From assembly GCF_003634315.1 (NCBI RefSeq), contig NZ_RBXL01000001.1:2092501-2156500 (forward strand): 64,000 bases of DNA, in the 5' to 3' direction. A model generated the notes under the pieces. That model had not been told where the DNA came from. It saw only the letters and a program-made list of their open reading frames with translations, and searched no databases. The stretch's first letter is position 1. The number at the start of each line of letters is the position of its first letter. This document shows, piece by piece, positions 8,777 to 17,203 of this stretch. The translations under genes and the position numbers were made by a program. Source of the DNA: Thiocapsa rosea (GTDB taxonomy: Bacteria; Pseudomonadota; Gammaproteobacteria; Chromatiales; Chromatiaceae).

Positions 8777-8802
8777 AAAGTCGCGCCGCGGCGCGACTTT
8801 TT
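8777..8802 (+). terminator. Terminator-like palindrome, copy 2
   Basis: An almost identical copy of the palindrome at 8701-8728, again ending in a T run. It lies just upstream of the promoter at 8827, so it may insulate the next gene from repressor transcription, or act as a binding site. Confidence 0.6.
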
Positions 8803-8826
8803 GAACCCGCTGCATCGGTCATGGCC

Positions 8827-8854
8827 TTGACTTTATCGTCACGTAACGAATAAT
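8827..8854 (+). promoter_or_regulatory. Sigma70-like promoter for the coiled-coil gene
   Basis: TTGACT (8827-8832) and AATAAT (8849-8854) are separated by 16 bases and lie 33 bases before the ATG at 8888. The spacer contains CGTAACGA, a word also present in the repressor control region, suggesting control by the CI-type repressor. Confidence 0.5.
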
Positions 8855-8887
8855 TCAGCTACGATCGATTAAGCAGAACGAATCGCC

Positions 8888-9397
8888 ATGAGCAAACCAG
8901 CGCCGAACAACAACGACACATCCTCCGCGACGGACACAGCGCTTGACAGCTACACCGCGCGCGTCGTGGAACTCATGAGCAACGACCGGCGCCGCGGGCG
9001 GCCGCCCACCGGCACGGCAAAGAGTAATGCGGAACGCCAGCGGCTCTATCGGGAGCGCCAGAAGGCGAAGCTCGCCGCAGCGCCGGCTATCCCGGCACGT
9101 GACGCGGAGGGCGAGGCGCGCGCCGAGGAGCTGAATCGCAAGCTGGCGGACGCCCTGGAGGAGGTCGCGCGGCTGAACAAGGAGAACGACGCCCTCGCCT
9201 ACAAGGTCGATCGGCTCACCCGCGATCTGAAGGCCGGCGAGAACGAGAACACCCGCCTGCGCAAGCGGCAGGACGAGCTCGTCGCGGATCTGGAGCATCT
9301 GCGAAGCCGGGTAGCCCGCTGGAAGGCTCAAGACGGGAGCGAGACCACTGAGGAGCCGATCCGGCCGAAAGGGCGGAAGGGACAGAGGAAGGCATGA
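8888..9397 (+). CDS. AT-hook-like coiled-coil protein, hypothetical
   Basis: A 169-residue protein. Residues 35-45 contain RRRGRPPTG, an AT-hook-like minor-groove motif, followed by a basic SNAERQRLYRERQKAK segment. Residues 75-150 form a long coiled coil (RLNKENDALAYKVDRL and so on). Proteins with this layout are frequent on mobile elements, but I cannot name a family. It is transcribed away from the transposition operon from a promoter resembling a repressor-controlled one, so it is probably element cargo or a regulator. Confidence 0.6.
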   Translation: MSKPAPNNNDTSSATDTALDSYTARVVELMSNDRRRGRPPTGTAKSNAERQRLYRERQKAKLAAAPAIPARDAEGEARAEELNRKLADALEEVARLNKENDALAYKVDRLTRDLKAGENENTRLRKRQDELVADLEHLRSRVARWKAQDGSETTEEPIRPKGRKGQRKA

Positions 9398-9873
9398 TCG
9401 GACCCGGTCGACCGGGCGCCTATGCCGGATGGAGCGCCGAGCGTCCGCCCGGCCAACTTTGGGTAGAGCGATCGACGCCCGAAGAGGGTGCCGCGAGTGC
9501 GGATTGGGCTGGTCGCCAGCGCCCAACTCAGCGCCCGATGGGTTCACCGTCCGTGTGCAAAACTCAGGGCTTCCGCCACGCGCAACGGTCTTGCGTGTCT
9601 TAAATCGATACTCGTCGATTCTCTTGGGAAAACGTCGAAATTTCGAGTTTTCTCGCGTCGACCTGTTTTCTTATCTCAGGCGGGGACACTGTCCGTCGAG
9701 AGGGTCGCCCGGGCCGAGCGACCGGTTGGATGGAGGAGTGACCTCACGAGGCTGCGTTGCGGATCGCCGTCGACACGCGGTTAGGGTCGTCGACGCTGCG
9801 CGCGTCGATCGTCTTTGCGGTCATCGATACCGGTCTCCGGCAAGCGGCTCGGTCTAAGCCCGATGGCCAGGCT
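9398..9873. other. Non-coding stretch, possible right end of the Mu-like element
   Basis: No convincing gene. A 69-codon frame starting at 9394 overlaps the previous stop but has no recognisable features. The hexamer CGTCGA occurs at 9613, 9633 and 9656 (spacing 20 and 23 bases), and there is a perfect palindrome TCGAAATTTCGA at 9635-9646. Spaced repeats like these could be transposase end-binding sites; this is speculative. Confidence 0.3.
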
Positions 9874-10419
9874 TCACCGGTCGGTGTTGAGTTCTTCAAG
9901 TACCAGATTGTGATTGGTATAGATGCAAATGTCCGCGGCGATGTTCAAGCCCTTCTCGACGATCTCGCGCGCGCAGAGTTCGGTGTTTTCGAGCAGAGCG
10001 CGAGCCGCAGCCTGAGCAAAGGACCCGCCGGACCCGATCGCCATGAGGTCGTTCTCGGGCTCCACCACGTCGCCCGTTCCGGAGATGATGAGCGAGGTCT
10101 GTGCATCGGCGATGCAGAGCAACGCCTCGAGCCGACGCAGCATGCGATCGGTCCGCCAGTCCTTCGCCAACTCGACGGCGGACCGGGTGAGGTGCCCCTG
10201 GTGCTTCTCCAGCTTGCCCTCGAAGCGCTCGAAGAGCGTGAAGGCGTCCGCCGTGGCGCCAGCGAACCCCGCAATCACCTGGCCTTTGAAAAGGCGGCGA
10301 ACCTTGCGCGCGTTGCCCTTCATGACCGTCTGCCCGAGCGAGACCTGCCCGTCGCCGCCGATCACGACCTTGCCGCCGCGCCGAACCGAGAGAATCGTCG
10401 TACCGCGAAAACTTTCCAT
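9874..10419 (-). CDS. hslV: ATP-dependent protease subunit HslV
   Basis: HslV is the peptidase subunit of the HslVU (ClpQY) cytoplasmic protease. The 181-residue protein starts at ATG 10417-10419 (MESFRG) and is processed to expose the catalytic threonine of [10 protein letters not shown] (about residue 7). The following [10 protein letters not shown], the [14 protein letters not shown] segment and the C-terminal HNLVLEEL are family hallmarks. Length matches the family (about 175-180). Upstream in-frame codons reach into a repeat element and were rejected. Normally hslU follows immediately. Here the downstream DNA is a mobile element, so hslU is displaced beyond the window or lost. Confidence 0.95.
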   Translation of the reverse strand: MESFRGTTILSVRRGGKVVIGGDGQVSLGQTVMKGNARKVRRLFKGQVIAGFAGATADAFTLFERFEGKLEKHQGHLTRSAVELAKDWRTDRMLRRLEALLCIADAQTSLIISGTGDVVEPENDLMAIGSGGSFAQAAARALLENTELCAREIVEKGLNIAADICIYTNHNLVLEELNTDR

Positions 10420-10574
10420 CGTGATGCTTCGCTGTTGTTCCGATACCGCTATTCTACGGCATCGGCGCGCGAAGCGATGCGCTTTGAGGCGGTGTTGCTG
10501 CATCGCAGGTCGACCGGCGGCCTCACGCGCCCGGCAGGCATGGATCACAAAAACGGCTCGTTCGCCGATCGCAT

Positions 10575-10656
10575 CCGTCGGGTGGACAAGCGCAGCGCTG
10601 TCCACCGAGGCAGGCGCCGGCACTGGTGGACTGCGCTGCGCTTGTCCAACCTACTG
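10575..10656. repeat. REP-like inverted repeat, family 'GGGTGGACAAGCGCAGCG'
   Basis: An imperfect hairpin whose arms read GGTGGACAAGCGCAGCG and CGCTGCGCTTGTCCAAC. Related copies are at 16688-16767 and 37641-37727. In all three, ATGAGCAAGG or ATGAACAAGG follows 20-40 bases downstream. The 345 bases between hslV and the next gene hold only this element. Confidence 0.7.
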
Positions 10657-10764
10657 GCCGGCTCATGAGCAAGGTTTGGTGCTGGCTTGTCACGATTTGG
10701 CATTTCCGGCATGCTCTTTAAGGAAATTTCCGACTTTTTTCAGTTCATTTACGACGGATTTATC

Positions 10765-13464
10765 ATGCGAGTGTTGATTGTGACGCATGCCGCTTCTTTT
10801 CGGGCCGATCGAATCGTGTCGGGAAACGCGGTTCGAGCGCACTATTTCGGTAAAGGGCTTCTCCAGAACGGTATTGATGTCACCTTCGCCTATCCCAAGG
10901 ATTTGGCTTCGGATGAAGAGCTAAATGAATCGGATGCCGCTTCGAGCGATCTTCGCTTCTTCGAGAGTCGCTCCGAACTCCATGAGCTGATCGGCGAGGT
11001 GAAGCCGCAAGCGATCCTGGTCGGCTATTGGGAGTTCTTGGAGCATTTCCCCGACGATTACGAGATCCCGCTGATCGCGGACATCATCGCACCGCGTATC
11101 CTCGAGGCGCTTTTTCAGGATCATCAGGACGTGAACCTGCACGCGAGCAAGATGCTTGCCTTGTATCGCAAAGCCAGTCGCTTTATCTGCGGCACCCAGC
11201 GGCAGCGTCAGTTTCTGATGCCCTGGCTCATTCTGGCCGGATTCGATTGCCGCTTCGGGGCGCCCATCGATATCATCCCGATCTCGACGGAGCCCCTGTT
11301 GCCGCGGCGTCGCGCAAATCCGACGGATCCCTGGGTCATCGTGACGGGCGGCGTGTCCTGGCCTTGGCGTATGAGCCAGCGTTATACGGATGCAATACGC
11401 GCGACGCTTGCCGAGGCAAGTGCGATGAATGGGCGTTTGTTTATGCTCTCGGGCGGCTATGTTCACGAAAGCGCAGCCGACTCCGAGAGTGCGGTCTCCG
11501 CGAATGAAGACAGGCAATACGACGCGACGCTCCAACATGTCGGTCTTTTGCCTTACGGTGACATGGAGCGGTTGTTCAGCGAGCAGTGCGATATCGGTAT
11601 CGAGCTCTCCGACTACAACATCGAGCGGGATTTCAGCGCATCCTTCCGCTCCATCGAGTTTCTTCGGTGCGGGCTGCCCGTGATCTGCAACCACACGCTG
11701 GAGTTGGCCCGACAGGTCGACGACTATGACGCCGGCTGGGTCATCGAGGGTCCGCACGAACTGCCAGCGCTGCTCGAAACGATCTCGAACAATCCTCTCG
11801 ATTACGATCGGAAATCCGCCAATGCCATTCGATTGGTCGAAGAGCGCTACCATTATCTCAAGACGATTGTCCCTTTGGTGGAATATCTTCGGGACCCGAA
11901 GGTACCGGAAAAGACCGATGATTGGTTCTTTCGTGGATCCGAGAAACTGGCGTTGGATCTTTATCACCAGGTCAGCGAGCTGGATCATCAACTGCGTATC
12001 CGCGACAAACAGATCGCCGATTTGCGCCGGGATGGGGAGAGTCTGAAGGCGCAATTGGAGGATGTCCTCGGGAGCGCAAGCTGGCGGCTCATTCAACCGG
12101 TCAGAAACGTCGCCCGGAAACTGGTGACCTTCAAAGGTTTGCTCCTCCGTGCCGTCGCGAGCGTCTATCGGCGCGGATGGAAGCGTCCCGGACCGCGCGA
12201 GGAGTTCGCGTTGGAGTCGGGTCGATATGCCCTGCGGGCGGCTGACTCGTCGCGGGACAGATGGTTTGATCGCAAGGGTCGCTATGTCGCGATCGTCAGT
12301 CGTGAGGATGTCTTTCCGACGAATCACGGCGCGGCGGTGAAGATCGAGCGAACCGCTTGGGGCCTCTCGCACTTCGTCGACGGGGTCTTTCTGATTACGG
12401 CTGACTGGGGCCGCTATTACGAGTTCAGAAACGGAAGTGCTACGGAGAAATATTTTCCGCTGCCGATCAGGCTCTCCGGGGTCTCCGGGATGGTGTTCAG
12501 AAAATGGCTGCTGCGAACGGGCATTCCGATCAATGAGGCCTACATCTACCAAGCGCTGTTTGATTGGGGTTATTTCGTTCGTCTCATGTATATCGCCTTG
12601 CGCTATCGCATCGTCCTGTACCAGGCGGAGTTTCCGGCCTACGCACAGGCGTGTGTCTGGGCGAAGCATCTTCTTCGCGGAAAGACCCTGTTGGTCGAGC
12701 ACAACGTCGAGTGCGATCGGATCCAGACCCAATATCCGGAGGTATCGGCGCAGACCTACGAGTGGCTTCGCGATCAGGAGGTCACGCTTTGCAATCAGGT
12801 CGACAAGGTCATCGCGGTATCGCAGCCGGATCGGGATTTGCTCATCGGTTACGGCGTGGCTCCGGACAAGGTGCATGTGATTCCGCATGGCGTCGATCTC
12901 GGTGCGTTCGAGAAGAGCTATGCGTTCAGCTTGCGCGATACCTATGGGGTGCCCGCGGATACGCGGATCATTCTATACCACGGAATTTACAGTTACGCGC
13001 CGAATCTCGAATCTGTCCGTCTGCTCGCGACAGAGATCTTGCCGCGATTGAGGCTTCGGGGCTGGAAGGCAAAGGTGTTTGCCATCGGACCCGCGGCGCC
13101 TCTCGAAGCGATCGATCCGGATGTCGTCTTTACCGGTTCGGTCGATGAGCTCGCGCCTTATCTCAAGAGCGGGGATTTGGCCGTGGTTCCGTTGCAGCAA
13201 GGCGGCGGAACGCGGATGAAGATCTTGGAATATTTCGCCGCCTCGATACCGGTCGTGACCACCTCGAAAGGGGTCGAGGGGATCCCCGCCGAGAACGGTT
13301 CGCAGATCCTCATCGAAGATACCTTCGACGGTATGGCGAATGCGATCATTCGATTGTTCGAGCACCCCGAAGAGGGAACGGCGATGGCGCGGCGCGCGAA
13401 AGACATCGTCGAACGTTCGGATTGGAAATCGATTGCCGATCAGTATTTGAGCCTACTCGAATGA
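10765..13464 (+). CDS. Two-domain glycosyltransferase
   Basis: An 899-residue cytoplasmic protein starting at ATG 10765 (MRVLIVTHAASF). Residues 1-390 form a GT-B-like glycosyltransferase domain. Residues 400-465 are a coiled-coil linker ending in the GSASWRLIQPVR motif common between domains of multi-domain glycosyltransferases. Residues 510-899 are a GT4-type domain with EHNVECDRI, VIPHGVDLGAFE, GSVDELAPYLKSGDLAVVPL and QGGGTRMKILEYFAASIPVV, where the last E is the donor-site glutamate. It likely adds two sugars in polysaccharide assembly. It is the first gene of a rightward glycan cluster. The coding sequence looks by eye somewhat less GC-rich than flanking housekeeping genes. Confidence 0.85.
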   Translation: MRVLIVTHAASFRADRIVSGNAVRAHYFGKGLLQNGIDVTFAYPKDLASDEELNESDAASSDLRFFESRSELHELIGEVKPQAILVGYWEFLEHFPDDYEIPLIADIIAPRILEALFQDHQDVNLHASKMLALYRKASRFICGTQRQRQFLMPWLILAGFDCRFGAPIDIIPISTEPLLPRRRANPTDPWVIVTGGVSWPWRMSQRYTDAIRATLAEASAMNGRLFMLSGGYVHESAADSESAVSANEDRQYDATLQHVGLLPYGDMERLFSEQCDIGIELSDYNIERDFSASFRSIEFLRCGLPVICNHTLELARQVDDYDAGWVIEGPHELPALLETISNNPLDYDRKSANAIRLVEERYHYLKTIVPLVEYLRDPKVPEKTDDWFFRGSEKLALDLYHQVSELDHQLRIRDKQIADLRRDGESLKAQLEDVLGSASWRLIQPVRNVARKLVTFKGLLLRAVASVYRRGWKRPGPREEFALESGRYALRAADSSRDRWFDRKGRYVAIVSREDVFPTNHGAAVKIERTAWGLSHFVDGVFLITADWGRYYEFRNGSATEKYFPLPIRLSGVSGMVFRKWLLRTGIPINEAYIYQALFDWGYFVRLMYIALRYRIVLYQAEFPAYAQACVWAKHLLRGKTLLVEHNVECDRIQTQYPEVSAQTYEWLRDQEVTLCNQVDKVIAVSQPDRDLLIGYGVAPDKVHVIPHGVDLGAFEKSYAFSLRDTYGVPADTRIILYHGIYSYAPNLESVRLLATEILPRLRLRGWKAKVFAIGPAAPLEAIDPDVVFTGSVDELAPYLKSGDLAVVPLQQGGGTRMKILEYFAASIPVVTTSKGVEGIPAENGSQILIEDTFDGMANAIIRLFEHPEEGTAMARRAKDIVERSDWKSIADQYLSLLE

Positions 13465-13600
13465 AGGTCTGGCAATCGGGCTATGTTATGCTTGCCGACT
13501 TGCCGGGCGGGTCGGTCCCACGGCAGTCTTGCAGGGCATTCGGCGGGTTGTGTGGCCGAATCGCGCCCTTGCTTTGTCGCTTATCCATAGGGCTTTGACC

Positions 13601-14710
13601 TTGATCAACATCAACGAACCCGCGCGCGAATACGAAGCCTTGTCCTCGGAGATCGAGGCCGCGGTCCTCGAAGCCTTACGGAGCGGGCGCTGGCTTTTCG
13701 GCAAGGCAACCGAAGCCTTCGTGCAGCGTTTTTCGGAGTCTGTCGGCGTCGAGCATGTGATCCCGGTCGCGAACGGGACCGATGCACTTGAGCTCGGGCT
13801 GCGCGCGGTCGGCGTCGGGCTCGGGGACGAGGTCGTCACGGTATCCAATGCGGGCGGGTACACCTCGATCGCTTGTCGGATCATCGGGGCCGTGCCTGTC
13901 TATGCCGACATCGTGCTTCCGGGTATGACGATCGATCCGGAGGACGTTTCCGCCCTGCTGTCGCCGAAGGTCAAGGCCGTCGTGGTGACGCATCTATACG
14001 GCAATCTGGGCGATGTCGATGGCGTGCGTCGCGTCCTCGCCGCGGCGGGACGCGAGGATGTCGCCATCGTCGAGGACTGCGCGCAAGCGCATGGTGTCGG
14101 CGATCCGGGGCGCAGAGGCGGCAGTCTCGGCGACCTTTCCACCTTCAGCTTCTATCCGTCCAAGAACCTCGGTGCGCTCGGCGACGCGGGTGCCGTGGTC
14201 ACGGGGCGAGAGGATCTCGCGCGTCAGGTCCGGTTGCTTGCTCAATACGGTTGGGAAAGTCGGTACAGGAGTGTCGTGCCTTACGGGCGCAACAGCCGGA
14301 TGGACGAGGTGCAGGCCGCCATCCTCACGATTAAACTCGGACATCTCGATGCCATCACCGCGTCGCGCCGCGCTGTCCTGTCGCGCTACCGGGCCGCATT
14401 GCCGTCGAGCTACCGACTCTGCGCGCTCGAAGGAGCGGCCTCGGTTGGACATCTCGCGGTGATCCTCTGTCCGGATCGTGCCGCCGCGGCGGATCATCTC
14501 AAGCGTCATGGGGTTCAGACGGATATCCATTATCCGACCCTGGACTGCGACCAGCCGGCTTGGCGGGATCTGCCGATGCGCACCGGCGATTTGGCGAGGA
14601 GTCGTGACGCGGTCGAGCGGATCCTGACGCTGCCCTGTTATCCCCATCTTTCAGAGTCCGAGTTGACGGTTGTTTGCGACGCACTCGCGTCGCTGCCCTC
14701 GGCGAGTTGA
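13601..14710 (+). CDS. DegT/DnrJ/EryC1/StrS-family sugar aminotransferase (FdtB-like)
   Basis: A 369-residue PLP enzyme that transfers an amino group to a nucleotide-linked ketosugar. Family motifs are VANGTDALELGLRA (cofactor phosphate loop), VEDCAQAHG, and STFSFYPSKNLGALGDAGAVVT, where the SK lysine forms the PLP Schiff base. The C-terminal IHYPTLDCDQPAW is also typical. I chose TTG 13601 because AGGG lies 8 bases upstream; TTG 13595 or 13529 would lengthen it. The WxcM-like gene two positions downstream suggests that the substrate is dTDP-3-keto-6-deoxyhexose, giving dTDP-3-amino-3,6-dideoxyhexose. Confidence 0.85.
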   Translation: MININEPAREYEALSSEIEAAVLEALRSGRWLFGKATEAFVQRFSESVGVEHVIPVANGTDALELGLRAVGVGLGDEVVTVSNAGGYTSIACRIIGAVPVYADIVLPGMTIDPEDVSALLSPKVKAVVVTHLYGNLGDVDGVRRVLAAAGREDVAIVEDCAQAHGVGDPGRRGGSLGDLSTFSFYPSKNLGALGDAGAVVTGREDLARQVRLLAQYGWESRYRSVVPYGRNSRMDEVQAAILTIKLGHLDAITASRRAVLSRYRAALPSSYRLCALEGAASVGHLAVILCPDRAAAADHLKRHGVQTDIHYPTLDCDQPAWRDLPMRTGDLARSRDAVERILTLPCYPHLSESELTVVCDALASLPSAS

Positions 14711-14714
14711 GCCC

Positions 14715-15683
14715 ATGCCTCAGTCAATCGATCGCTCCATCATCATCCCGGTGTACCGGAACGAGGAGAACATTCCGGATCTTCTCCCGGTGCTCGGGCA
14801 GCTCACGCAGTCCCTGGCGGGTGTCACGGAGGTCGTTTTCGTCGTCGACGGATCACCCGACCGCTCCGGAGACAGGCTGCGGGCCGGTCTCGAAGGCTGT
14901 GCGTTTCCGGCGCGTGTGCTGTTTCACAGTCGCAACTTCGGGTCTTTCGCGGCCATCCGAACGGGGCTTGTCCATGCACGGGGCGCGCACTTCGCCGCTA
15001 TGGCGGCTGATCTTCAGGAGCCGCCCGAGCTGATCCTGGATTTTTTCCGCACGCTCGAACGGGACGAGGCGGATGTGGTCTTCGGCCACCGCGCCGAGCG
15101 CAACGACAGTCGATCCTCGATGTTCTTGTCGAATCTGTTCTGGGGCTTTTATCGGCGCTTCGTGGTGCCCGATGTCCCGAGAGGCGGGGTGGATATCTTC
15201 GCCTGCAATCGCAAGGTCAGGGATGCGCTGCTGTCGATCGAGGAGAGCAACAGCTCGCTGGTGGCGCAGCTCTTTTGGGTCGGTTTCCGCCGCAAGTTCG
15301 CGAGCTACAGCCGGCGCGCTCGGGCGAAGGGAAAAAGTGCCTGGTCGTTCAAGCGTCGCTTCAATTACATGCTGGACAGCATCTTTTCCTACTCCGATCT
15401 GCCGGTCATGGTCTTGTTGTGGACGGGTATCCTCGGGATTGTCTTCTCCCTGCTTCTGTCTGTACTCATTCTGATCGCGAAGATGCTGGGATTCATCGAG
15501 GTTGCCGGTTACACCCCGGTGATGTTGACGATCCTCGTTATGGGGAGCATCACGCTTTTTTCGCAGGGCTTGATGGGATGCTATCTCTGGCGGACCTTGG
15601 AGAATACGAAGCATCGCCCCTTGAGCCTGATTTCCGATGAATGCGTGTTTCCCGGCCGAGAGACGAGTCAAGACGATGACTGA
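14715..15683 (+). CDS. GT2 polyprenyl-phosphate glycosyltransferase (GtrB/DPM1-like)
   Basis: A 322-residue protein with an N-terminal GT-A domain (SIIIPVYRNEENI, FVVDGSPDRSGD, MAADLQEPPELI) and two C-terminal transmembrane segments (about 232-255 and 268-295). This is the layout of GtrB, ArnC and dolichol-phosphate-mannose synthase-type enzymes, which load a sugar from a nucleotide donor onto undecaprenyl phosphate at the inner membrane. It starts 4 bases after the aminotransferase stop and overlaps the next gene by 8 bases, so they form one operon. With the gtrA-like gene downstream it suggests sugar loading for periplasmic transfer. Confidence 0.85.
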   Translation: MPQSIDRSIIIPVYRNEENIPDLLPVLGQLTQSLAGVTEVVFVVDGSPDRSGDRLRAGLEGCAFPARVLFHSRNFGSFAAIRTGLVHARGAHFAAMAADLQEPPELILDFFRTLERDEADVVFGHRAERNDSRSSMFLSNLFWGFYRRFVVPDVPRGGVDIFACNRKVRDALLSIEESNSSLVAQLFWVGFRRKFASYSRRARAKGKSAWSFKRRFNYMLDSIFSYSDLPVMVLLWTGILGIVFSLLLSVLILIAKMLGFIEVAGYTPVMLTILVMGSITLFSQGLMGCYLWRTLENTKHRPLSLISDECVFPGRETSQDDD

Positions 15684-16650
15684 GCAAGCCTATTTCGTTC
15701 ATCCTGCCGGGATCTGCGAAAGCAGCACGATCGGCACGGGAACCCGTATTTGGGCCTTTTCGCATGTCCTTCCGGGCGCGCAAATCGGCAGCGAGTGCAA
15801 CATCTGCGATCACGTCTTCATCGAGAACGATGTCAGTCTCGGTGACCGTGTCACCATCAAAAGCGGCGTGCAGCTTTGGGACGGGATTCGGGTGGGCGAC
15901 GATGTCTTCATCGGCCCGAATGCGACCTTTACCAACGATCGGTTTCCGCGGTCCAAACGCTATCCGGACAGCTTTGCGGTAACGACGCTCGAGGACGGCG
16001 CCTCGATCGGCGCGAATGCGACCATCCTGCCGGGCTTGACGATCGGGAAACGTGCCATGGTCGGTGCCGGTGCGGTCGTGACGCGGTCGGTTCCGCCGAA
16101 CGCCGTCGTTGCCGGCAACCCGGCGCAGATCATCGGATATCAGTCGGCGTCAGAGACCAAGCGGGCGCGGCTCGGCACTCTATCCGTTCTGGAGACAAGC
16201 CGCCTTGCCGTCGACGGTCTGCCCGCGCTCGCGGTCAAGGGATGCAGCCTGGTGCAATTGCCGGTCTTCAATGACCTGCGCGGCGATCTGATGGTCGCCC
16301 AATTCGATCGGCATCTGCCGTTTTCACCGAAGCGCGTCTTCTTTGTCTACCATGTCCCGAACGATCACGTGCGCGGCGAGCACGCTCATCGCGAATGTGC
16401 GCAGTTTCTGGTCGCCCTCAACGGCGCTCTCTCGGTTGTGGTTGATGACGGCGTGGAACGACAGGAGATCCGACTCGATCACCCCGGCGTCGGTCTGCTC
16501 ATCCCGCCGCTGGTCTGGGGAATCCAGTACCGCTTCTCCGCGGATGCGGTGCTTGGGGTATTCGCGTCGCATGACTATGAGTCGAACGAATACATCCGTG
16601 ACTACGACGACTTTTTGCGTCTGGTGACCGTGTCTGGATCGCCGACATGA
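15676..16650 (+). CDS. WxcM-like fusion: sugar N-acetyltransferase plus dTDP-hexose 3,4-ketoisomerase
   Basis: A 324-residue two-domain protein. Residues 1-160 are a left-handed beta-helix acetyltransferase with hexapeptide repeats (ILPGLTIGKRAMVGAGAVVT and AVVAGNPAQIIGY). Residues 185-324 are a cupin of the FdtA/QdtA family (FNDLRGDLMVAQF, FFVYHVPNDHVRGEHAHRECAQFLVAL), with the catalytic HxH around 236-238. WxcM of Xanthomonas has the same fusion. The ketoisomerase converts dTDP-4-keto-6-deoxyglucose to the 3-keto isomer; the acetyltransferase N-acetylates the aminated product. With the aminotransferase upstream, the steps from dTDP-4-keto-6-deoxyglucose to dTDP-Fuc3NAc (or Qui3NAc) are covered. 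Confidence 0.85.
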   Translation: MTEQAYFVHPAGICESSTIGTGTRIWAFSHVLPGAQIGSECNICDHVFIENDVSLGDRVTIKSGVQLWDGIRVGDDVFIGPNATFTNDRFPRSKRYPDSFAVTTLEDGASIGANATILPGLTIGKRAMVGAGAVVTRSVPPNAVVAGNPAQIIGYQSASETKRARLGTLSVLETSRLAVDGLPALAVKGCSLVQLPVFNDLRGDLMVAQFDRHLPFSPKRVFFVYHVPNDHVRGEHAHRECAQFLVALNGALSVVVDDGVERQEIRLDHPGVGLLIPPLVWGIQYRFSADAVLGVFASHDYESNEYIRDYDDFLRLVTVSGSPT

Positions 16651-16687
16651 CGCAGCAGCTTTCGGCACTGTTCATCATCCCGGCAGT

Positions 16688-16767
16688 AGGGTGGACGAGC
16701 GAGAGCGAAGTCCACCGAACCCAGCGCCGACGCTGGTGGACTGCGCTGCGCTTGTCCACCCTACGGC
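16688..16767. repeat. REP-like inverted repeat, second copy
   Basis: An 80-base hairpin beginning GTAGGGTGGACGAGCG and ending CTTGTCCACCCTAC, same family as 10575-10656 and 37641-37727. It separates the WxcM-like gene from the gtrA-like gene. Confidence 0.75.
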
Positions 16768-16792
16768 TGCGCTCGGCGACTTGGCCGGGTTT

Positions 16793-17203
16793 ATGAGCAA
16801 GGTCCACCTTTTGGGCGGGCAGGGTCTAATCGGCGACGGTTTGCGGTTTGCCCTCGTCGGCGCTGGCAATACGGCTTTCACCCTTCTCGTTTTCCAGCTT
16901 CTGCTGTTTTGGCTATCGCCTCTGATCTCCTATTATCTCTCCTGGGCGATCGGGCTTGCGGTTCTGCTCGTCGCCTTTCCGCGGTATGTCTTCAAAGGCA
17001 GCTCCGCGACGGTCTGGCGTGCCGCATCGACGGTCGCTATCTATCTCGCAAGCCTCATGATCGGCGGTGTCCTCTTGAGCGAGTTGACGGCATTCGGAAT
17101 CAATCCGCGTTTCGGGATCCTGATTGCGATCGGCTTCACGACCCTTTTTAATTTTGCAGCATCTCGGCTGGTGTATCGGTTGATTCGGCCGAATCCGGTT
17201 TAA
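16793..17203 (+). CDS. GtrA-like flippase / small membrane protein
   Basis: A 136-residue protein with four predicted transmembrane helices (about 17-38, 42-62, 77-97, 104-124) and the GtrA-family opening LRFALVGAGNTAFTLLVFQLLL. GtrA proteins are thought to flip undecaprenyl-phosphate-linked sugars to the periplasm. The start at ATG 16793 excludes upstream codons that read through the REP-like repeat. Its last 56 bases overlap the convergent gene on the other strand. With the GT2 gene it completes the cytoplasmic and flipping half of a GtrABC-type glycosylation route. Confidence 0.8.
   Translation: MSKVHLLGGQGLIGDGLRFALVGAGNTAFTLLVFQLLLFWLSPLISYYLSWAIGLAVLLVAFPRYVFKGSSATVWRAASTVAIYLASLMIGGVLLSELTAFGINPRFGILIAIGFTTLFNFAASRLVYRLIRPNPV

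Larger units (their letters stand above)
1813..9700. mobile_element. Mu-like transposable element, early/transposition region only
   Basis: The layout is CI-like repressor, divergent Ner-like gene, four small regulators or hypotheticals, MuA-like transposase, MuB-like ATPase and two small genes. This is the early region of a Mu-like phage or a Mu-type transposon. No lysis, head, portal or tail genes are visible within the window. The left side abuts an insertion sequence. The right end must lie before hslV (9874) and after 9397. Exact ends were not identified. Confidence 0.7.

Noticed and set aside
9550-9600. Third group II intron fragment (GCGCAACGGTCTTGCG resembles the intron 5' junction)
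   Set aside because: Only about 13 bases match and the expected GGAGAGGA stem does not follow, so chance similarity is likely.
9394-9603. 69-codon gene overlapping the coiled-coil gene stop
   Set aside because: Despite the ATGA overlap it has a Gly/Pro/Arg-rich, featureless sequence typical of non-coding high-GC DNA.
10921-12888. Open frame of 655 codons on the minus strand
   Set aside because: Antisense to the two-domain glycosyltransferase, without recognisable motifs.
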